NCBI GenBank assembly: GCA_051649605.1
Contig: JBOFHK010000030.1
Location: 1-51,066 of the forward strand
Direction: 5' to 3'
Source of the DNA: Brevinema_A sp051649605
GTDB taxonomy: Bacteria > Spirochaetota > Brevinematia > Brevinematales > Brevinemataceae
Length of the DNA stretch: 51,066 bases
This document shows, piece by piece, positions 32,964-41,613 of the stretch (the stretch's first letter is position 1; every line of letters begins with the position of its first letter). A program made the translations under genes and the position numbers. The notes beneath the pieces are model-generated. The model worked only from the letters and a program-made list of their open reading frames with translations. It made no database searches and had not been told where the DNA came from.

Positions 32964-34741
32964 AAAGACTCCGAATTTGTTTGGTGAGAAACAAGAAAAT
33001 TATTATCAAAATAAGCATCTTGCTTTTTGAGAAAGTTGATAAGATCCTGCTGGAGATATTCTTCGATAACCGAAGCATGTTGTATTTTGAGGATGTCCGC
33101 AACAATTTGTTTGCATTCTTGTAAGGTGCTATGTGTTAAAATATAACGAGCCATAGGGATTCCTAAGGGAGACATACTTAGTGTTTGGATACCTAAACCG
33201 TATAGGAGACGAATAAAATGTGGCTCTCTTCCCATTTCTCCGCATAAAGAAAGAGGAACCCCATGATTATTACAACTTTGACCAGCTAGTGCGAGCATTC
33301 TAATAATAGCAGGATGAGCAGGAGTATGGTAATGAGATACATGAAGATTATTTCTATCGGTAGCAAGAATATATTGGGTTAAATCATTAGTACCAATACT
33401 AACAAAATCAGTATGTGGGAGATAATCTTCAATACAAATTAAGGCGGAAGGTACCTCGACCATCATTCCGATAGGGATAGGGCAAGGACTATGATATAAT
33501 TCAGTATAGCATTCTAAAATAATAGACTTAAGAATTAAAAAATCATCGAGGGTTGTGATAAAAGGAATAATGATCTTAATATTAGGATTAATATGGTGAT
33601 TTTTTATAATTGCTCGGATTTGTTTTTTAAATTCTCGAGGATCTTGGACAAATAGTCTTGTAGAGCGAAAACCTAAAAAAGGATTATCTTCGTTAAGCGG
33701 GGTAATAGTTTCATCTCGAATAGTTTTGTCGCCGCCTAAATCTAGGGTGCGAATATATACGGGCATCTGCGGAACTTTAGTAAGGATATCGTGGTAGTAG
33801 ATGCTTTGTTCTTCTTCACTGAGTAACGCTTCTTCCAATAGAACGAGGGTTTCCGTTCGGAGAAGACCAATCCCATCTCCTTTATATTTTTGGATTAAAG
33901 GAATATCATAAGCGTTACCAATATTAGCTAAAATAGAAAAAGGATGCCCATCTGTAGTCTGATTACCAGAAGCAGAAGAAAGTACTTCTTGTTTATAACG
34001 TAGGTGGCGTTGCGAAAGATTTTTGTAAAATGCTGAAGTTTCTAGGCTAGGATTAATTATAATATTACCTGTGTATCCATCCATTATAACCTTATCTTTT
34101 TTATGGATATATTCAATTAAATCTTTGACTCCGAAGATAGCAGGAATTTCGAGAGCTTCAGCTAGGATTGCAGCATGGGAAGTTGAACCTCCAAACGCAG
34201 TAATAATTCCAATAATATATTTTAAAGGAATGTGCAGTAAATCTACAGCAGATAATGTTTCGGCAATAATAATTTTTGGTTTGGTAATATTTTCGTATTC
34301 ACCAATGCCCATTAACTTTTCTAAGATTTTGTATCCTATTGATTGAAAATCGTCAAAGCGGGAACGGAAATATTCATTGTTGATTTTAGCGAACTCTTTT
34401 TGGATTGCTTCTAATTCTTGAATGATAATATAATTCACCGATGTTTTTTGTTCGGCAATTAATAGAGGGATGCGTTTTTTGAATACAGGGTCATTAAGAA
34501 TTGCAAGGTATAAATCAATCATTTGTTGATTGGTCTTATTGGAAAGTTCATTGTTATTGTATTTTAGGGCTTGAAATTCTGAATGTAAGGTATCAATTGC
34601 TTCAAAATATTTTTGAACCTCTATTTTAGGATCAACAAGGTTACTTGTTTTACCAGATAATACTTGGATAGGATTTACTTTGATAAAAGTAGAACCTTCT
34701 ACAATACCAGGATTAATAGGAGTGCCTGTTAATTTCACCAT
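32960..34741 (-). CDS. ptsI: PTS enzyme I (phosphoenolpyruvate-protein phosphotransferase)
   Basis: 593 residues. The phospho-accepting H189 sits in GGSTSHAAILA, at the same number as in E. coli EI; the PEP-binding barrel has TLDLGGDKT near 325, FLGFRSTRLF, VEVPSAL and the catalytic Cys in LCGEMGREP near 515. It would phosphorylate HPr, but no ptsH, EIIA or sugar EII gene is nearby. Without them the system may be regulatory. It has its own promoter and leads ptsI-ruvA-yaaR. Confidence 0.92.
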   Translation of the reverse strand: MVKLTGTPINPGIVEGSTFIKVNPIQVLSGKTSNLVDPKIEVQKYFEAIDTLHSEFQALKYNNNELSNKTNQQMIDLYLAILNDPVFKKRIPLLIAEQKTSVNYIIIQELEAIQKEFAKINNEYFRSRFDDFQSIGYKILEKLMGIGEYENITKPKIIIAETLSAVDLLHIPLKYIIGIITAFGGSTSHAAILAEALEIPAIFGVKDLIEYIHKKDKVIMDGYTGNIIINPSLETSAFYKNLSQRHLRYKQEVLSSASGNQTTDGHPFSILANIGNAYDIPLIQKYKGDGIGLLRTETLVLLEEALLSEEEQSIYYHDILTKVPQMPVYIRTLDLGGDKTIRDETITPLNEDNPFLGFRSTRLFVQDPREFKKQIRAIIKNHHINPNIKIIIPFITTLDDFLILKSIILECYTELYHSPCPIPIGMMVEVPSALICIEDYLPHTDFVSIGTNDLTQYILATDRNNLHVSHYHTPAHPAIIRMLALAGQSCNNHGVPLSLCGEMGREPHFIRLLYGLGIQTLSMSPLGIPMARYILTHSTLQECKQIVADILKIQHASVIEEYLQQDLINFLKKQDAYFDNNFLVSHQTNSESL

Positions 34742-34776
34742 TGTTTACTAATATCCTCTTAAAAACATATATTTAT

Positions 34777-34805
34777 ATTATACAGAATTTTTTAAAAAAA
34801 TACAA
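34777..34805 (-). promoter_or_regulatory. Promoter of ptsI-ruvA-yaaR
   Basis: On the minus strand TTGTAT (34800-34805), a 17-bp spacer and TATAAT (34777-34782), about 36 bases before ptsI. Confidence 0.55.
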
Positions 34806-34907
34806 GATAGTTACTCTATAGAAAATAGAAAAAAAAGAAATTATTTTTGAATAATTAGTAGAAAAAATCCGAGAATAAGATAACTTTATTCTTAATGAGG
34901 GAAACGT

Positions 34908-35393
34908 ATGAATCAAATGGTTGAATATCTGGTAATCATGTTTATTAGTATAGGAGTTTTGCTAGGATTAATGAATGGCTTTGTGTCTGTATTTTTTTCT
35001 TGGTTTAGTGTGTTTGTTGGTATTGTTATTAGTATGAATTTTTCTTATGGAGCGACTCAAACTTTTTTTCCTCAACATAGCTCTAACATTCTTGTTGTAT
35101 TTTTAATAGGAATTTCTTTGTTTTCTCTTGTCTATATTTTCATTATGAAAATATCACAATACTTTACTCGTTTTTTTCAACAAATGAATCTAGGAATTTT
35201 GGATCATTTGTTAGGAGGAATATTTGGTGGGGTACAGACAATGATTTTTGTTGGATTAGCGGTGTACTGGATTGTTGTTTGGGGCTGGCTTGATATGTCT
35301 GCTTACCCAATTTCGATGTTTTCTGTTTATTGGGCGGAGAAAACTATTCTCCTATTAGGTACACAAGTTGATATTGCTAATCGTTTGTTGTAG
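34908..35393 (+). CDS. CvpA family membrane protein
   Basis: 161 residues with four transmembrane helices (about 7-25, 30-47, 62-83 and 103-125). The pattern GVLLGLMNGFVSVFFSWFSV and LGILDHLLGGIFGGVQTMIF matches CvpA/colicin V production proteins, widely conserved inner-membrane proteins linked to envelope homeostasis. A GAGGGAAA ribosome site precedes the ATG. It is not obviously co-transcribed with the TolC-like gene, which has its own promoter. Confidence 0.75.
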   Translation: MNQMVEYLVIMFISIGVLLGLMNGFVSVFFSWFSVFVGIVISMNFSYGATQTFFPQHSSNILVVFLIGISLFSLVYIFIMKISQYFTRFFQQMNLGILDHLLGGIFGGVQTMIFVGLAVYWIVVWGWLDMSAYPISMFSVYWAEKTILLLGTQVDIANRLL

Positions 35394-35403
35394 AATATAA
35401 TAA

Positions 35404-35433
35404 TTGTATAATTTTAGAAGATTATGGTATAAT
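35404..35433 (+). promoter_or_regulatory. Promoter of the TolC-like gene
   Basis: TTGTAT (35404-35409), an 18-bp spacer and TATAAT (35428-35433). Confidence 0.5.
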
Positions 35434-35497
35434 ATTTTATTCCTAATAAAAAAAGATGACTAATGGATAATTTAAATATTTACTCAAAAAATAAAGG

Positions 35498-36946
35498 ATG
35501 AGAGGGATCGTGATTTTTAAATACATATTAATATTTTGTTTTTTTATTAGTGCTCCTATCTTTACTCAAGAGAAATCTATTTTATTTTTTAATGATTATA
35601 TTGATAGTGTAAGGGAACGACTTCCTGATATTCAACTCAACAAACTCAAACGTGTCCAAGCCGAGGCTCAGCAGCTAAAAGCTCTCAAACAAAGAGAATG
35701 GAATTTTGAGTTCCGTAGTGGGCTTTTTCAAGAGAGTGATTTTACAGGTAATATTGATTCACCTTTTATATTTCAAAAGGGCTGGGAGCTAGCAACTTCG
35801 CTCAATAAAACATTTGTTAATGTTGGTGGGCGGATGAATTTGGATTTTATTTATAGACAATTTACCGCTCAAGGAATTGTTAATGGTATTACGGAACGAA
35901 GAGATTTCTTTGTTCCGACATTAACTTTCCAATATGTCCAGCCTTTATTAAAAAATGCTTTTGGGATCTTAGATAGGATGCCGATTGCTTTATCAGGCTT
36001 AGAGCAAAAAATTACAGATTGGACAGTAGAAGAGGAGAACTCTTATTTATTGTCGAACTATAAAAAATTATATATGCAGTGGGTTGTTTATGCCCAAATC
36101 CACAATTTTTTATTAGAATCGTTAGAAAATGCGAATCAATTAGAAAAATTAAGCCAAGATCAGCGACGTTTAGGATATATTGATGAAGTTGATTATCAAA
36201 ACACCAAAATGCTGGTTTTAGATATTCAAAACGAACTGCTGGATGTGGAAAGTGTTTATACAAATTTACTATATCAGATTTCTTATATTGTACAAAATAG
36301 TAATATCCAACCTGACCTTCAAGAATGGAGTCTTTTGAGTGAGTCTGTCAAACAAGACACTTTTACACCGATTGCTTTTAGTGATACTAGGCAGGCCTTG
36401 ATTCTAAGTTTTATGGGAGATAAATTAAAGCATAGTGTTGGGGCGTTACGAAATTCTCGCCTTCCTGAATTTAATGCCTTACTTAGCGTCGCTATGGAAG
36501 TTTATACAACAAATTCTACCATACAACCTAATGAAACGATTATTGTACCTGCATATTATGCGGGGCTACAGTTTAAATACCCTTTGGGTGATATGGACTA
36601 TCGTGCTAATCTTACAGAATTTAAAAAGAATAACTTAGAGTATAATTTTTTAATACAGAAATATAATAACGAATTTGATTATAATATACAAGAAAAAATC
36701 AGGAATTTAACTTTTTATCGTGATAAAATTGATAATCGTCAAGCCGTAAGACAAACCCTTCAACAACGGTATAATTTTCAATATCGGTCTTTTACTCAAG
36801 GGCGGATGGTTTTAGCACAATTGGTGGAAACGAGAAATAAAATGCTTCAGAATCGGATTGAGGAAGCTGATGTACAATTACGATTAATTTTTGAATATTT
36901 TGATTTTAAAGTTATGAACAACGAAGACGAAATTGCTCAAGGATAA
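35498..36946 (+). CDS. TolC-like outer-membrane efflux protein
   Basis: 482 residues. Signal peptide within MRGIVIFKYILIFCFFISAP. Long Gln/Leu-rich helical stretches (about 45-70, 180-260 and 405-470) separate beta-rich segments (LNKTFVNVGGRMNLDFIY, and AYYAGLQFKYPLGD), the arrangement of TolC-type channel subunits. Similarity is by pattern only, and no membrane-fusion or inner-membrane pump gene is adjacent. The start is uncertain: ATG 35498 directly abuts AAAGG, and a GTG four codons later follows GAGAGG. The end lies one base from the convergent glyQ end. Confidence 0.65.
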   Translation: MRGIVIFKYILIFCFFISAPIFTQEKSILFFNDYIDSVRERLPDIQLNKLKRVQAEAQQLKALKQREWNFEFRSGLFQESDFTGNIDSPFIFQKGWELATSLNKTFVNVGGRMNLDFIYRQFTAQGIVNGITERRDFFVPTLTFQYVQPLLKNAFGILDRMPIALSGLEQKITDWTVEEENSYLLSNYKKLYMQWVVYAQIHNFLLESLENANQLEKLSQDQRRLGYIDEVDYQNTKMLVLDIQNELLDVESVYTNLLYQISYIVQNSNIQPDLQEWSLLSESVKQDTFTPIAFSDTRQALILSFMGDKLKHSVGALRNSRLPEFNALLSVAMEVYTTNSTIQPNETIIVPAYYAGLQFKYPLGDMDYRANLTEFKKNNLEYNFLIQKYNNEFDYNIQEKIRNLTFYRDKIDNRQAVRQTLQQRYNFQYRSFTQGRMVLAQLVETRNKMLQNRIEEADVQLRLIFEYFDFKVMNNEDEIAQG

Positions 36947-36947
36947 A

Positions 36948-37802
36948 TTAAGGATAGCGATGTACCCACGCTTCGGCAACTTGAGCGGTCATTGAACGAA
37001 CTCTCAAAATATAAGACTCCCTTTCGGTGATAGAAATAGCTCCTAAAGATCCTAAAGTATTAAAAATATGGGAACATTTCATTGCAAGATCGTATGCAGC
37101 AAAAATAGCATGTTTTTGTATGGTACGTTCAAACTCTTTTTCTAAATCATTAAATAAGCGAAAATAAAGATCTTGATCAGCAACTTCAAAAGAATAAACG
37201 GAATAATCTCTTTCTGAATCTAAATGAAGATCACCATAACTTGTGGTGTCGTTCCATTTAATGTCTTTAAAATGTTCTACACCTTGAAGATACATAGCGA
37301 TACGTTCTGTACCATAGGTGATTTCTGCTGGAATTACAGGGAGGCTAATCCCCCCCACTTGCTGAAAATAGGTAAATTGAGTGATTTCCATTCCATCAAG
37401 CCATACTTCCCAACCTAATCCCCAAGCCCCCAATGTAGGCGACTTCCAATCATCATGAACAAACCGTAAATCATGCTTTTTGAGATCAATACCGATATAT
37501 GATAGACTCTGGGTGTAAAGATCAAGGATATTTTCTGGAGCAGGTTTGAGTAGGGCTTGAAATTGGTAATAAAACCCTAATCGATTAGGGTTTTCTCCAT
37601 AACGCCCATCCCCTGGACGTCGGCAAGGTTCTACGTAGGCGACTTTCCAAGATTTATCCCCTAAAGAACGTAAAAAAGTATCAGGATTGAAAGTCCCAGC
37701 ACCTTTTTCTAGATCATAAGGCTCACGAATTAAACAATCTTGTTTTGCCCAAAATTCTTTAAGTTTGAAAATAATTGTCTGAAAATTATAATCGTTTATC
37801 AT
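36948..37802 (-). CDS. glyQ: Glycyl-tRNA synthetase alpha subunit
   Basis: 284 residues. YVEPCRRPGDGRYGENPNRL, FYYQFQALLKPAP, WKSPTLGAWGLGWEVWLDGM, EITQFTYFQQVGG and EITYGTERIAMYLQ are the conserved blocks of the class II catalytic alpha subunit. It needs the beta subunit (GlyS), whose gene usually follows. Here the next gene downstream is the convergent TolC-like gene, and glyQ has its own promoter, so glyS must be elsewhere. Many spirochaetes use the unrelated single-subunit enzyme, which makes this type notable if the organism is one. Confidence 0.93.
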   Translation of the reverse strand: MINDYNFQTIIFKLKEFWAKQDCLIREPYDLEKGAGTFNPDTFLRSLGDKSWKVAYVEPCRRPGDGRYGENPNRLGFYYQFQALLKPAPENILDLYTQSLSYIGIDLKKHDLRFVHDDWKSPTLGAWGLGWEVWLDGMEITQFTYFQQVGGISLPVIPAEITYGTERIAMYLQGVEHFKDIKWNDTTSYGDLHLDSERDYSVYSFEVADQDLYFRLFNDLEKEFERTIQKHAIFAAYDLAMKCSHIFNTLGSLGAISITERESYILRVRSMTAQVAEAWVHRYP

Positions 37803-37825
37803 TTTTTTTATCCTTAAACTTGCTT

Positions 37826-37854
37826 ATTATACTACATTAAATAAAAAAAATCAA
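37826..37854 (-). promoter_or_regulatory. Promoter of glyQ
   Basis: On the minus strand TTGATT (37849-37854), a 17-bp spacer and TATAAT (37826-37831), 24 bases before the start codon. Confidence 0.65.
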
Positions 37855-37858
37855 ATTC

Positions 37859-38782
37859 TTATTTTGCTGCTTTGATAAGACGATCGTATAAAGCTAAACC
37901 TATATTTTTTTTTTCTGGAAGTTCACAAATAATTGTTGGGATTTTTTGTTTGTCGCATTGGAAAAAAGTGTCATAAAGAGAGTGGCTGTATTCTTGGATA
38001 TTGGCAAAATGGTATACTTTGCGATAGGGGAAAGAATTGGGACTTAAGCATAGTAATGCGGAATTTTCTATAAAAGGAGGGATAGTACCTTGGGGAAATA
38101 ATATAATAGAAGCTTTGGGTTTGTAGTGGGCAAATTGTGTGCCAGGAGAACGATGTTCTTGTTCGAGATTGCATTGGGGGATAATACCACAAGCTTCGAA
38201 AATCATTTCCGAGGTAATAGCACCTGCTCGTAATAGGTAAATATGAGGATATTCGACCTTAATGACGGTAGATTCAAGCCCAATATCTAAATTTCCTCCA
38301 TCTAAAATAACAACCCCTTGATCTTTCATGTAAAAGCTTGCCATTTCATAAGTTGTAGGAGAAGGTTTACCAGATATATTTGCAGAAGGAGCACAAATAG
38401 GTTTTTTTACTTGAGATAAAAACTCTAAAGCGACAGGGTGCTTAGGGATGCGGACGCCTACGCTATCTAATCCTCCAGTAACAATATTCGGTACACAATC
38501 TTTTTTTTTTAAGACGAGAGAGAGAGGTCCTGGAGCAAATTGTTCTAATAAGCTTATTTCTAAGGGAGATAACGATTCGGCAACCTGATAGATATCATCA
38601 ATTGTTGGAACATGGACAATAAGGGGATTATTTGCTGGACGATTTTTGAGCTTAAATATTTGAGCAACACTTTCGGAAGAAAGAGCATTAGCACCTAACC
38701 CGTAGACTGTTTCTGTCGGAAAAACAACGCATTTTTTTTGATGAATCGCCTCAACGGCAACTTCTATAAGGAAATCTTGCAT
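37859..38782 (-). CDS. L-threonylcarbamoyladenylate synthase, Sua5 type
   Basis: 307 residues, two domains. The YrdC-like catalytic part (about 1-190) has VVFPTETVYGLGANA, FKLKNRPANNPLIVHV, GLDSVGVRIPKHP and CAPSANISGKPSPT. The C-terminal Sua5 domain begins after SPGTQFAHYKP near 220. It makes threonylcarbamoyl-AMP for the t6A37 modification of tRNAs reading ANN codons. It shares one base with the end of the DUF58 gene. The length shows a Sua5/YwlC type rather than the short TsaC. Confidence 0.9.
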   Translation of the reverse strand: MQDFLIEVAVEAIHQKKCVVFPTETVYGLGANALSSESVAQIFKLKNRPANNPLIVHVPTIDDIYQVAESLSPLEISLLEQFAPGPLSLVLKKKDCVPNIVTGGLDSVGVRIPKHPVALEFLSQVKKPICAPSANISGKPSPTTYEMASFYMKDQGVVILDGGNLDIGLESTVIKVEYPHIYLLRAGAITSEMIFEACGIIPQCNLEQEHRSPGTQFAHYKPKASIILFPQGTIPPFIENSALLCLSPNSFPYRKVYHFANIQEYSHSLYDTFFQCDKQKIPTIICELPEKKNIGLALYDRLIKAAK

Positions 38783-39660
38783 TAATGTCGTGCCGTATGA
38801 CGACGAAGAATCTTGTCAATTACGGTAACATAATTTGATGAATTATCGATTTCAGCGTATTCTAGTCCTAATTTTCGGAAAAGACGCTGGTATTGACTAC
38901 GAAAATCTTCTTCATGGGTTAATGAGTTTTGGGATAAATTATGGACGCTACGGTGTCCTGATTCCATATCTTCTAATTCTATGATAATAGGTAAAAGAGA
39001 TGGGATGGTAAACTTTTGTTCTAAGGTATCTTTAATAACAATAGGAATTACTTCGTGTTTTTTTGCCAATGTTCCCAAAGAATGCTCATAAGATGTATCA
39101 AAAAAATCACTAAGAATAAAAATAATTGATTTTTTTTTGATTAGCTGGTTGACATGGTTAAAAACAAGTTGTAAATTAGTGGATGAAGATTGAGCTTGAT
39201 AATAAAAAACATCTCGGATAATTCGGAGAATATTGGAATAATTATGAGCGGGAGGTACGATTTTTTCGATACGATCACTTGTAAGAATTAATCCACTTTT
39301 ATCATTCGCAAAAAAAGAGGTAAAACCTAGTAGTGCAGTTATTTCTGCCATCACATGCCGTTTGGATTTGGTACTTCCGAAATTTTCTGATGTTGAGATA
39401 TCTACAATAAAATAAACTTGTAGTTCACGTTCTTCAATAAAAACTTTTACAAAAGGTTCATTCATTCGAGCAGTAACATTCCAGTCAATATCACGTACAT
39501 TATCTCCAGGAATATAAGAACGCACCTCATCAAATTCCATTCCTCTACCTTTGAAGGAGCTTTTATAATCACTTTGTAAGGAACTATTCACCATTTTTCG
39601 GGCTTTAATTTCTAAGTGTTTGGTTTGGGTGACAATTTCTGAAATCGAAATATTTTCCAT
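38782..39660 (-). CDS. DUF58 domain protein
   Basis: 292 residues. The DUF58 core is clear: FKGRGMEFDEVRSYIPGDNV, RDIDWNVTARMNEPFVKVFI and a VWA-like strand with VYFIVDISTSENFG (metal-site DxSxS) near 85. Such proteins usually sit beside a MoxR AAA ATPase and VWA proteins in Bat-type operons of the envelope; the MoxR gene is missing here. Two small membrane proteins precede it and probably belong to the same operon. Function is not known precisely. Confidence 0.8.
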   Translation of the reverse strand: MENISISEIVTQTKHLEIKARKMVNSSLQSDYKSSFKGRGMEFDEVRSYIPGDNVRDIDWNVTARMNEPFVKVFIEERELQVYFIVDISTSENFGSTKSKRHVMAEITALLGFTSFFANDKSGLILTSDRIEKIVPPAHNYSNILRIIRDVFYYQAQSSSTNLQLVFNHVNQLIKKKSIIFILSDFFDTSYEHSLGTLAKKHEVIPIVIKDTLEQKFTIPSLLPIIIELEDMESGHRSVHNLSQNSLTHEEDFRSQYQRLFRKLGLEYAEIDNSSNYVTVIDKILRRHTARH

Positions 39661-39669
39661 AGTTAATCC

Positions 39670-39936
39670 TTATTGCTGTTGATCTTTATCAGCTGTTGTT
39701 GAGTCAATGTAATTATTGTTATCTTGCTGTGTTGGGTGATGGATTTTGACCACTTTAATATGGATATTACCCGAAGAAGGACGAAATAGGGTAGGAAAAT
39801 AAGAAATAATAAGGAAAATCACCCCTAAGATGGTAAAAATAATTAATAGTGGTAACCATAAATAAAAAAGTAAAAAAATACCCAATACCATAGATAAAAT
39901 CGAAAGAAGAGGTGAGGAAGAGGAATAAAATCTCAT
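39670..39936 (-). CDS. Small membrane protein, unknown
   Basis: 88 residues. Two hydrophobic segments (about 9-27 and 29-48) are followed by a polar tail with a His/Gln/Asp-rich end (HHPTQQDNNNY and KDQQQ). No family recognised. It lies 9 bases before DUF58 and 23 after the next membrane protein gene, so it is part of one operon and may help anchor the DUF58 protein. Confidence 0.5.
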   Translation of the reverse strand: MRFYSSSSPLLSILSMVLGIFLLFYLWLPLLIIFTILGVIFLIISYFPTLFRPSSGNIHIKVVKIHHPTQQDNNNYIDSTTADKDQQQ

Positions 39937-39959
39937 ATTAAAACCTCTGTTGGTAGATT

Positions 39960-40406
39960 CTAAAAGAAAGGTTCACGGTATAAAATACTATGTAAAATCA
40001 TTACAACTACCGTAATCCAACCTGCAGTAGGAGTAATTTTTTGTAAGAAAGTATCTAGTTTTTCCTTAAAAGAAACATTAGGAACCCAATGTAGTAATTC
40101 TGGATTAAGGATAAAAGCGTTAATACAAAGCATTAAGGAAGGGATTAAAGCTCCAATAATCGTTGGTCCTCCGTAAAGTGATCCAAAATTAGGACCAAAA
40201 AGATTCCAAATACCAAAAAGAAGAGCAATATAGCTTCCATTTTTTTTAGTTTCTGGTAGTTGAAGAAATTGGCAGATTTCTTGTATTTTTTGGTAACTTG
40301 GATTGGGGGTTTGTCTATTCACCCACTGAGCAATCTGATCTGCAAGTAACATAATAGAAAATACACATAAAATACTAATAAGTAATAAGACACCTAATAT
40401 CGACAT
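39960..40406 (-). CDS. Membrane protein, unknown
   Basis: 148 residues with probable helices at about 3-22, 60-75, 78-97 and 125-145. A short conserved-looking loop (NFGSLYGGPTII) lies between the middle helices. No family recognised. It is the first gene of the operon running through DUF58 to the Sua5-type gene and is transcribed from the promoter within the 40418-40489 inverted repeat. Confidence 0.5.
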   Translation of the reverse strand: MSILGVLLLISILCVFSIMLLADQIAQWVNRQTPNPSYQKIQEICQFLQLPETKKNGSYIALLFGIWNLFGPNFGSLYGGPTIIGALIPSLMLCINAFILNPELLHWVPNVSFKEKLDTFLQKITPTAGWITVVVMILHSILYREPFF

Positions 40407-40417
40407 AAAAACTCCTT

Positions 40418-40489
40418 AAAATATTGACTAAACAACATTTGTTATCTATATTATATTATATATAAAAAACAGTGTTTAGTCAATATTTT
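40418..40489. promoter_or_regulatory. Face-to-face promoters in a 17-bp inverted repeat
   Basis: AAAATATTGACTAAACA (40418-40434) and its exact inverse (40473-40489) are separated by 38 bp. Each arm carries TTGACT. The left one (40424-40429) pairs at 17 bp with TATATT (40447-40452), pointing right. The right one, read on the minus strand (40478-40483), pairs at 17 bp with TATAAT (40455-40460), pointing left. Two overlapping, converging promoters would serve the 40406 operon and possibly the gene at 40618. Confidence 0.65.
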
Positions 40490-40534
40490 CTGAAATTAAC
40501 AATAATCTATTTTTAGAATTTTAGAAAAATATAC

Positions 40535-40563
40535 TTGCTAGACCATAAATAATATATTATAAT
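40535..40563 (+). promoter_or_regulatory. Promoter of the Gfo/Idh/MocA gene
   Basis: TTGCTA (40535-40540), a 17-bp spacer and TATAAT (40558-40563). The expected start falls at the beginning of the ATACT repeat. Confidence 0.6.
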
Positions 40564-40570
40564 GAATAAT

Positions 40571-40598
40571 ATACTATACTATACTATACTATACTATA
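40571..40598 (+). repeat. 5-bp tandem repeat, unit ATACT, 5.6 copies
   Basis: Five exact copies of ATACT followed by ATA. It begins about 8 bases after a -10 element and 47 before the start codon. Each junction also spells TATACT, a fair -10 hexamer, so unit number could alter both start choice and leader length. Confidence 0.85.
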
Positions 40599-40617
40599 TT
40601 ATTTATTTGGAGTATTT

Positions 40618-41613
40618 ATGACCATTATAGATAGAAAATTATTTAATATCGGGGTTGTGGGTGTCGGTCATATGGGGCAATATCACGTTAATTTATTAAC
40701 AAAGATAATCCCTAATAACCATGTTTTTATTTATGATCTTAATTTGGAACAAAGCCATAAAGTGGCTAAAGAATACAACGTAGAATGTTGTGAGAGCTAC
40801 GAACAACTACTATCAAAAGTTGAAGCAGTTATCGTAGTAATACCGACTTATCTACATTATGAATATGTTATGGCAGCCTTAAAAAAAGGCTTACATGTTT
40901 TGGTAGAAAAACCCATTTCTAACAATTTGGCACATGCTCAAGAAATGACCGCTTATGCCCAAGAGCATAATCTCACCCTTCATATTGGTCATGTGGAGCG
41001 TTTTAATGGAGCAGTTCAAGCGATTCGTGATTGTATTGATGAACCTTTTTATTTCCAAACCCAGCGAATAGGATCGGTGAGTCGGATTCAGGATGTGGGA
41101 GTTGTCCTAGATTTAATGATTCATGATATTGATCTTGTTCTTTCTTTTGTAAATGCTCCTGTGGTAGAAGTTTCTGCTTATGGAAATTCTGTAGTTACCC
41201 CCTTTGAAGATTACGCTCTAGCTACCTTATATTTTGAAAATGGTGCAGTTGCTTCCCTAACGGCGAGTCGTGTTTCTTGTTATAAAGCACGAAGTATGAC
41301 TATTTCTCAAAAAAATAGCCATATCTATTTAGATTACGCGACTAATGATCTTTTAGTTTATCGTAATCAAGATGTTCATTATAATGTTTCTCAAGAACAA
41401 ATTACTTATACAGAAGGTCATATGATTGACCGTGTTTTTATTCATAAAGACAATCCTCTAAAATTAGAACTAGAATATTTTATTGATGATATTAATGGAG
41501 ATATATCTGACGGTAGATATAAGCATATTTTATGGGATAGTCATTCCAATCTTTATACCATGGAAGTAGCTTTTATGATTTTGAAAGAGATCGAAAAAAG
41601 AAAAAAATCCTAA
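40618..41613 (+). CDS. Gfo/Idh/MocA family oxidoreductase
   Basis: 331 residues. Rossmann GVVGVGHMGQYHV near 12-24, the catalytic-Lys motif VEKPIS near 98 and GHVERFNGAV near 123 followed by a C-terminal alpha/beta domain. The VERFN pattern is seen in UDP-GlcNAc 3-dehydrogenase (GnnA)-type enzymes, which prepare amide-linked lipid A sugars, but other sugar dehydrogenases share it. No aminotransferase partner (GnnB) is nearby, so the substrate is open. The ribosome site is TGGAG. The final four bases overlap convergently with pncC. Confidence 0.75.
   Translation: MTIIDRKLFNIGVVGVGHMGQYHVNLLTKIIPNNHVFIYDLNLEQSHKVAKEYNVECCESYEQLLSKVEAVIVVIPTYLHYEYVMAALKKGLHVLVEKPISNNLAHAQEMTAYAQEHNLTLHIGHVERFNGAVQAIRDCIDEPFYFQTQRIGSVSRIQDVGVVLDLMIHDIDLVLSFVNAPVVEVSAYGNSVVTPFEDYALATLYFENGAVASLTASRVSCYKARSMTISQKNSHIYLDYATNDLLVYRNQDVHYNVSQEQITYTEGHMIDRVFIHKDNPLKLELEYFIDDINGDISDGRYKHILWDSHSNLYTMEVAFMILKEIEKRKKS

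Noticed and set aside
40418..40489. Hairpin terminator
   Set aside because: It lies upstream of both divergent genes, the gap is 38 bp and exact promoter elements fit it better.
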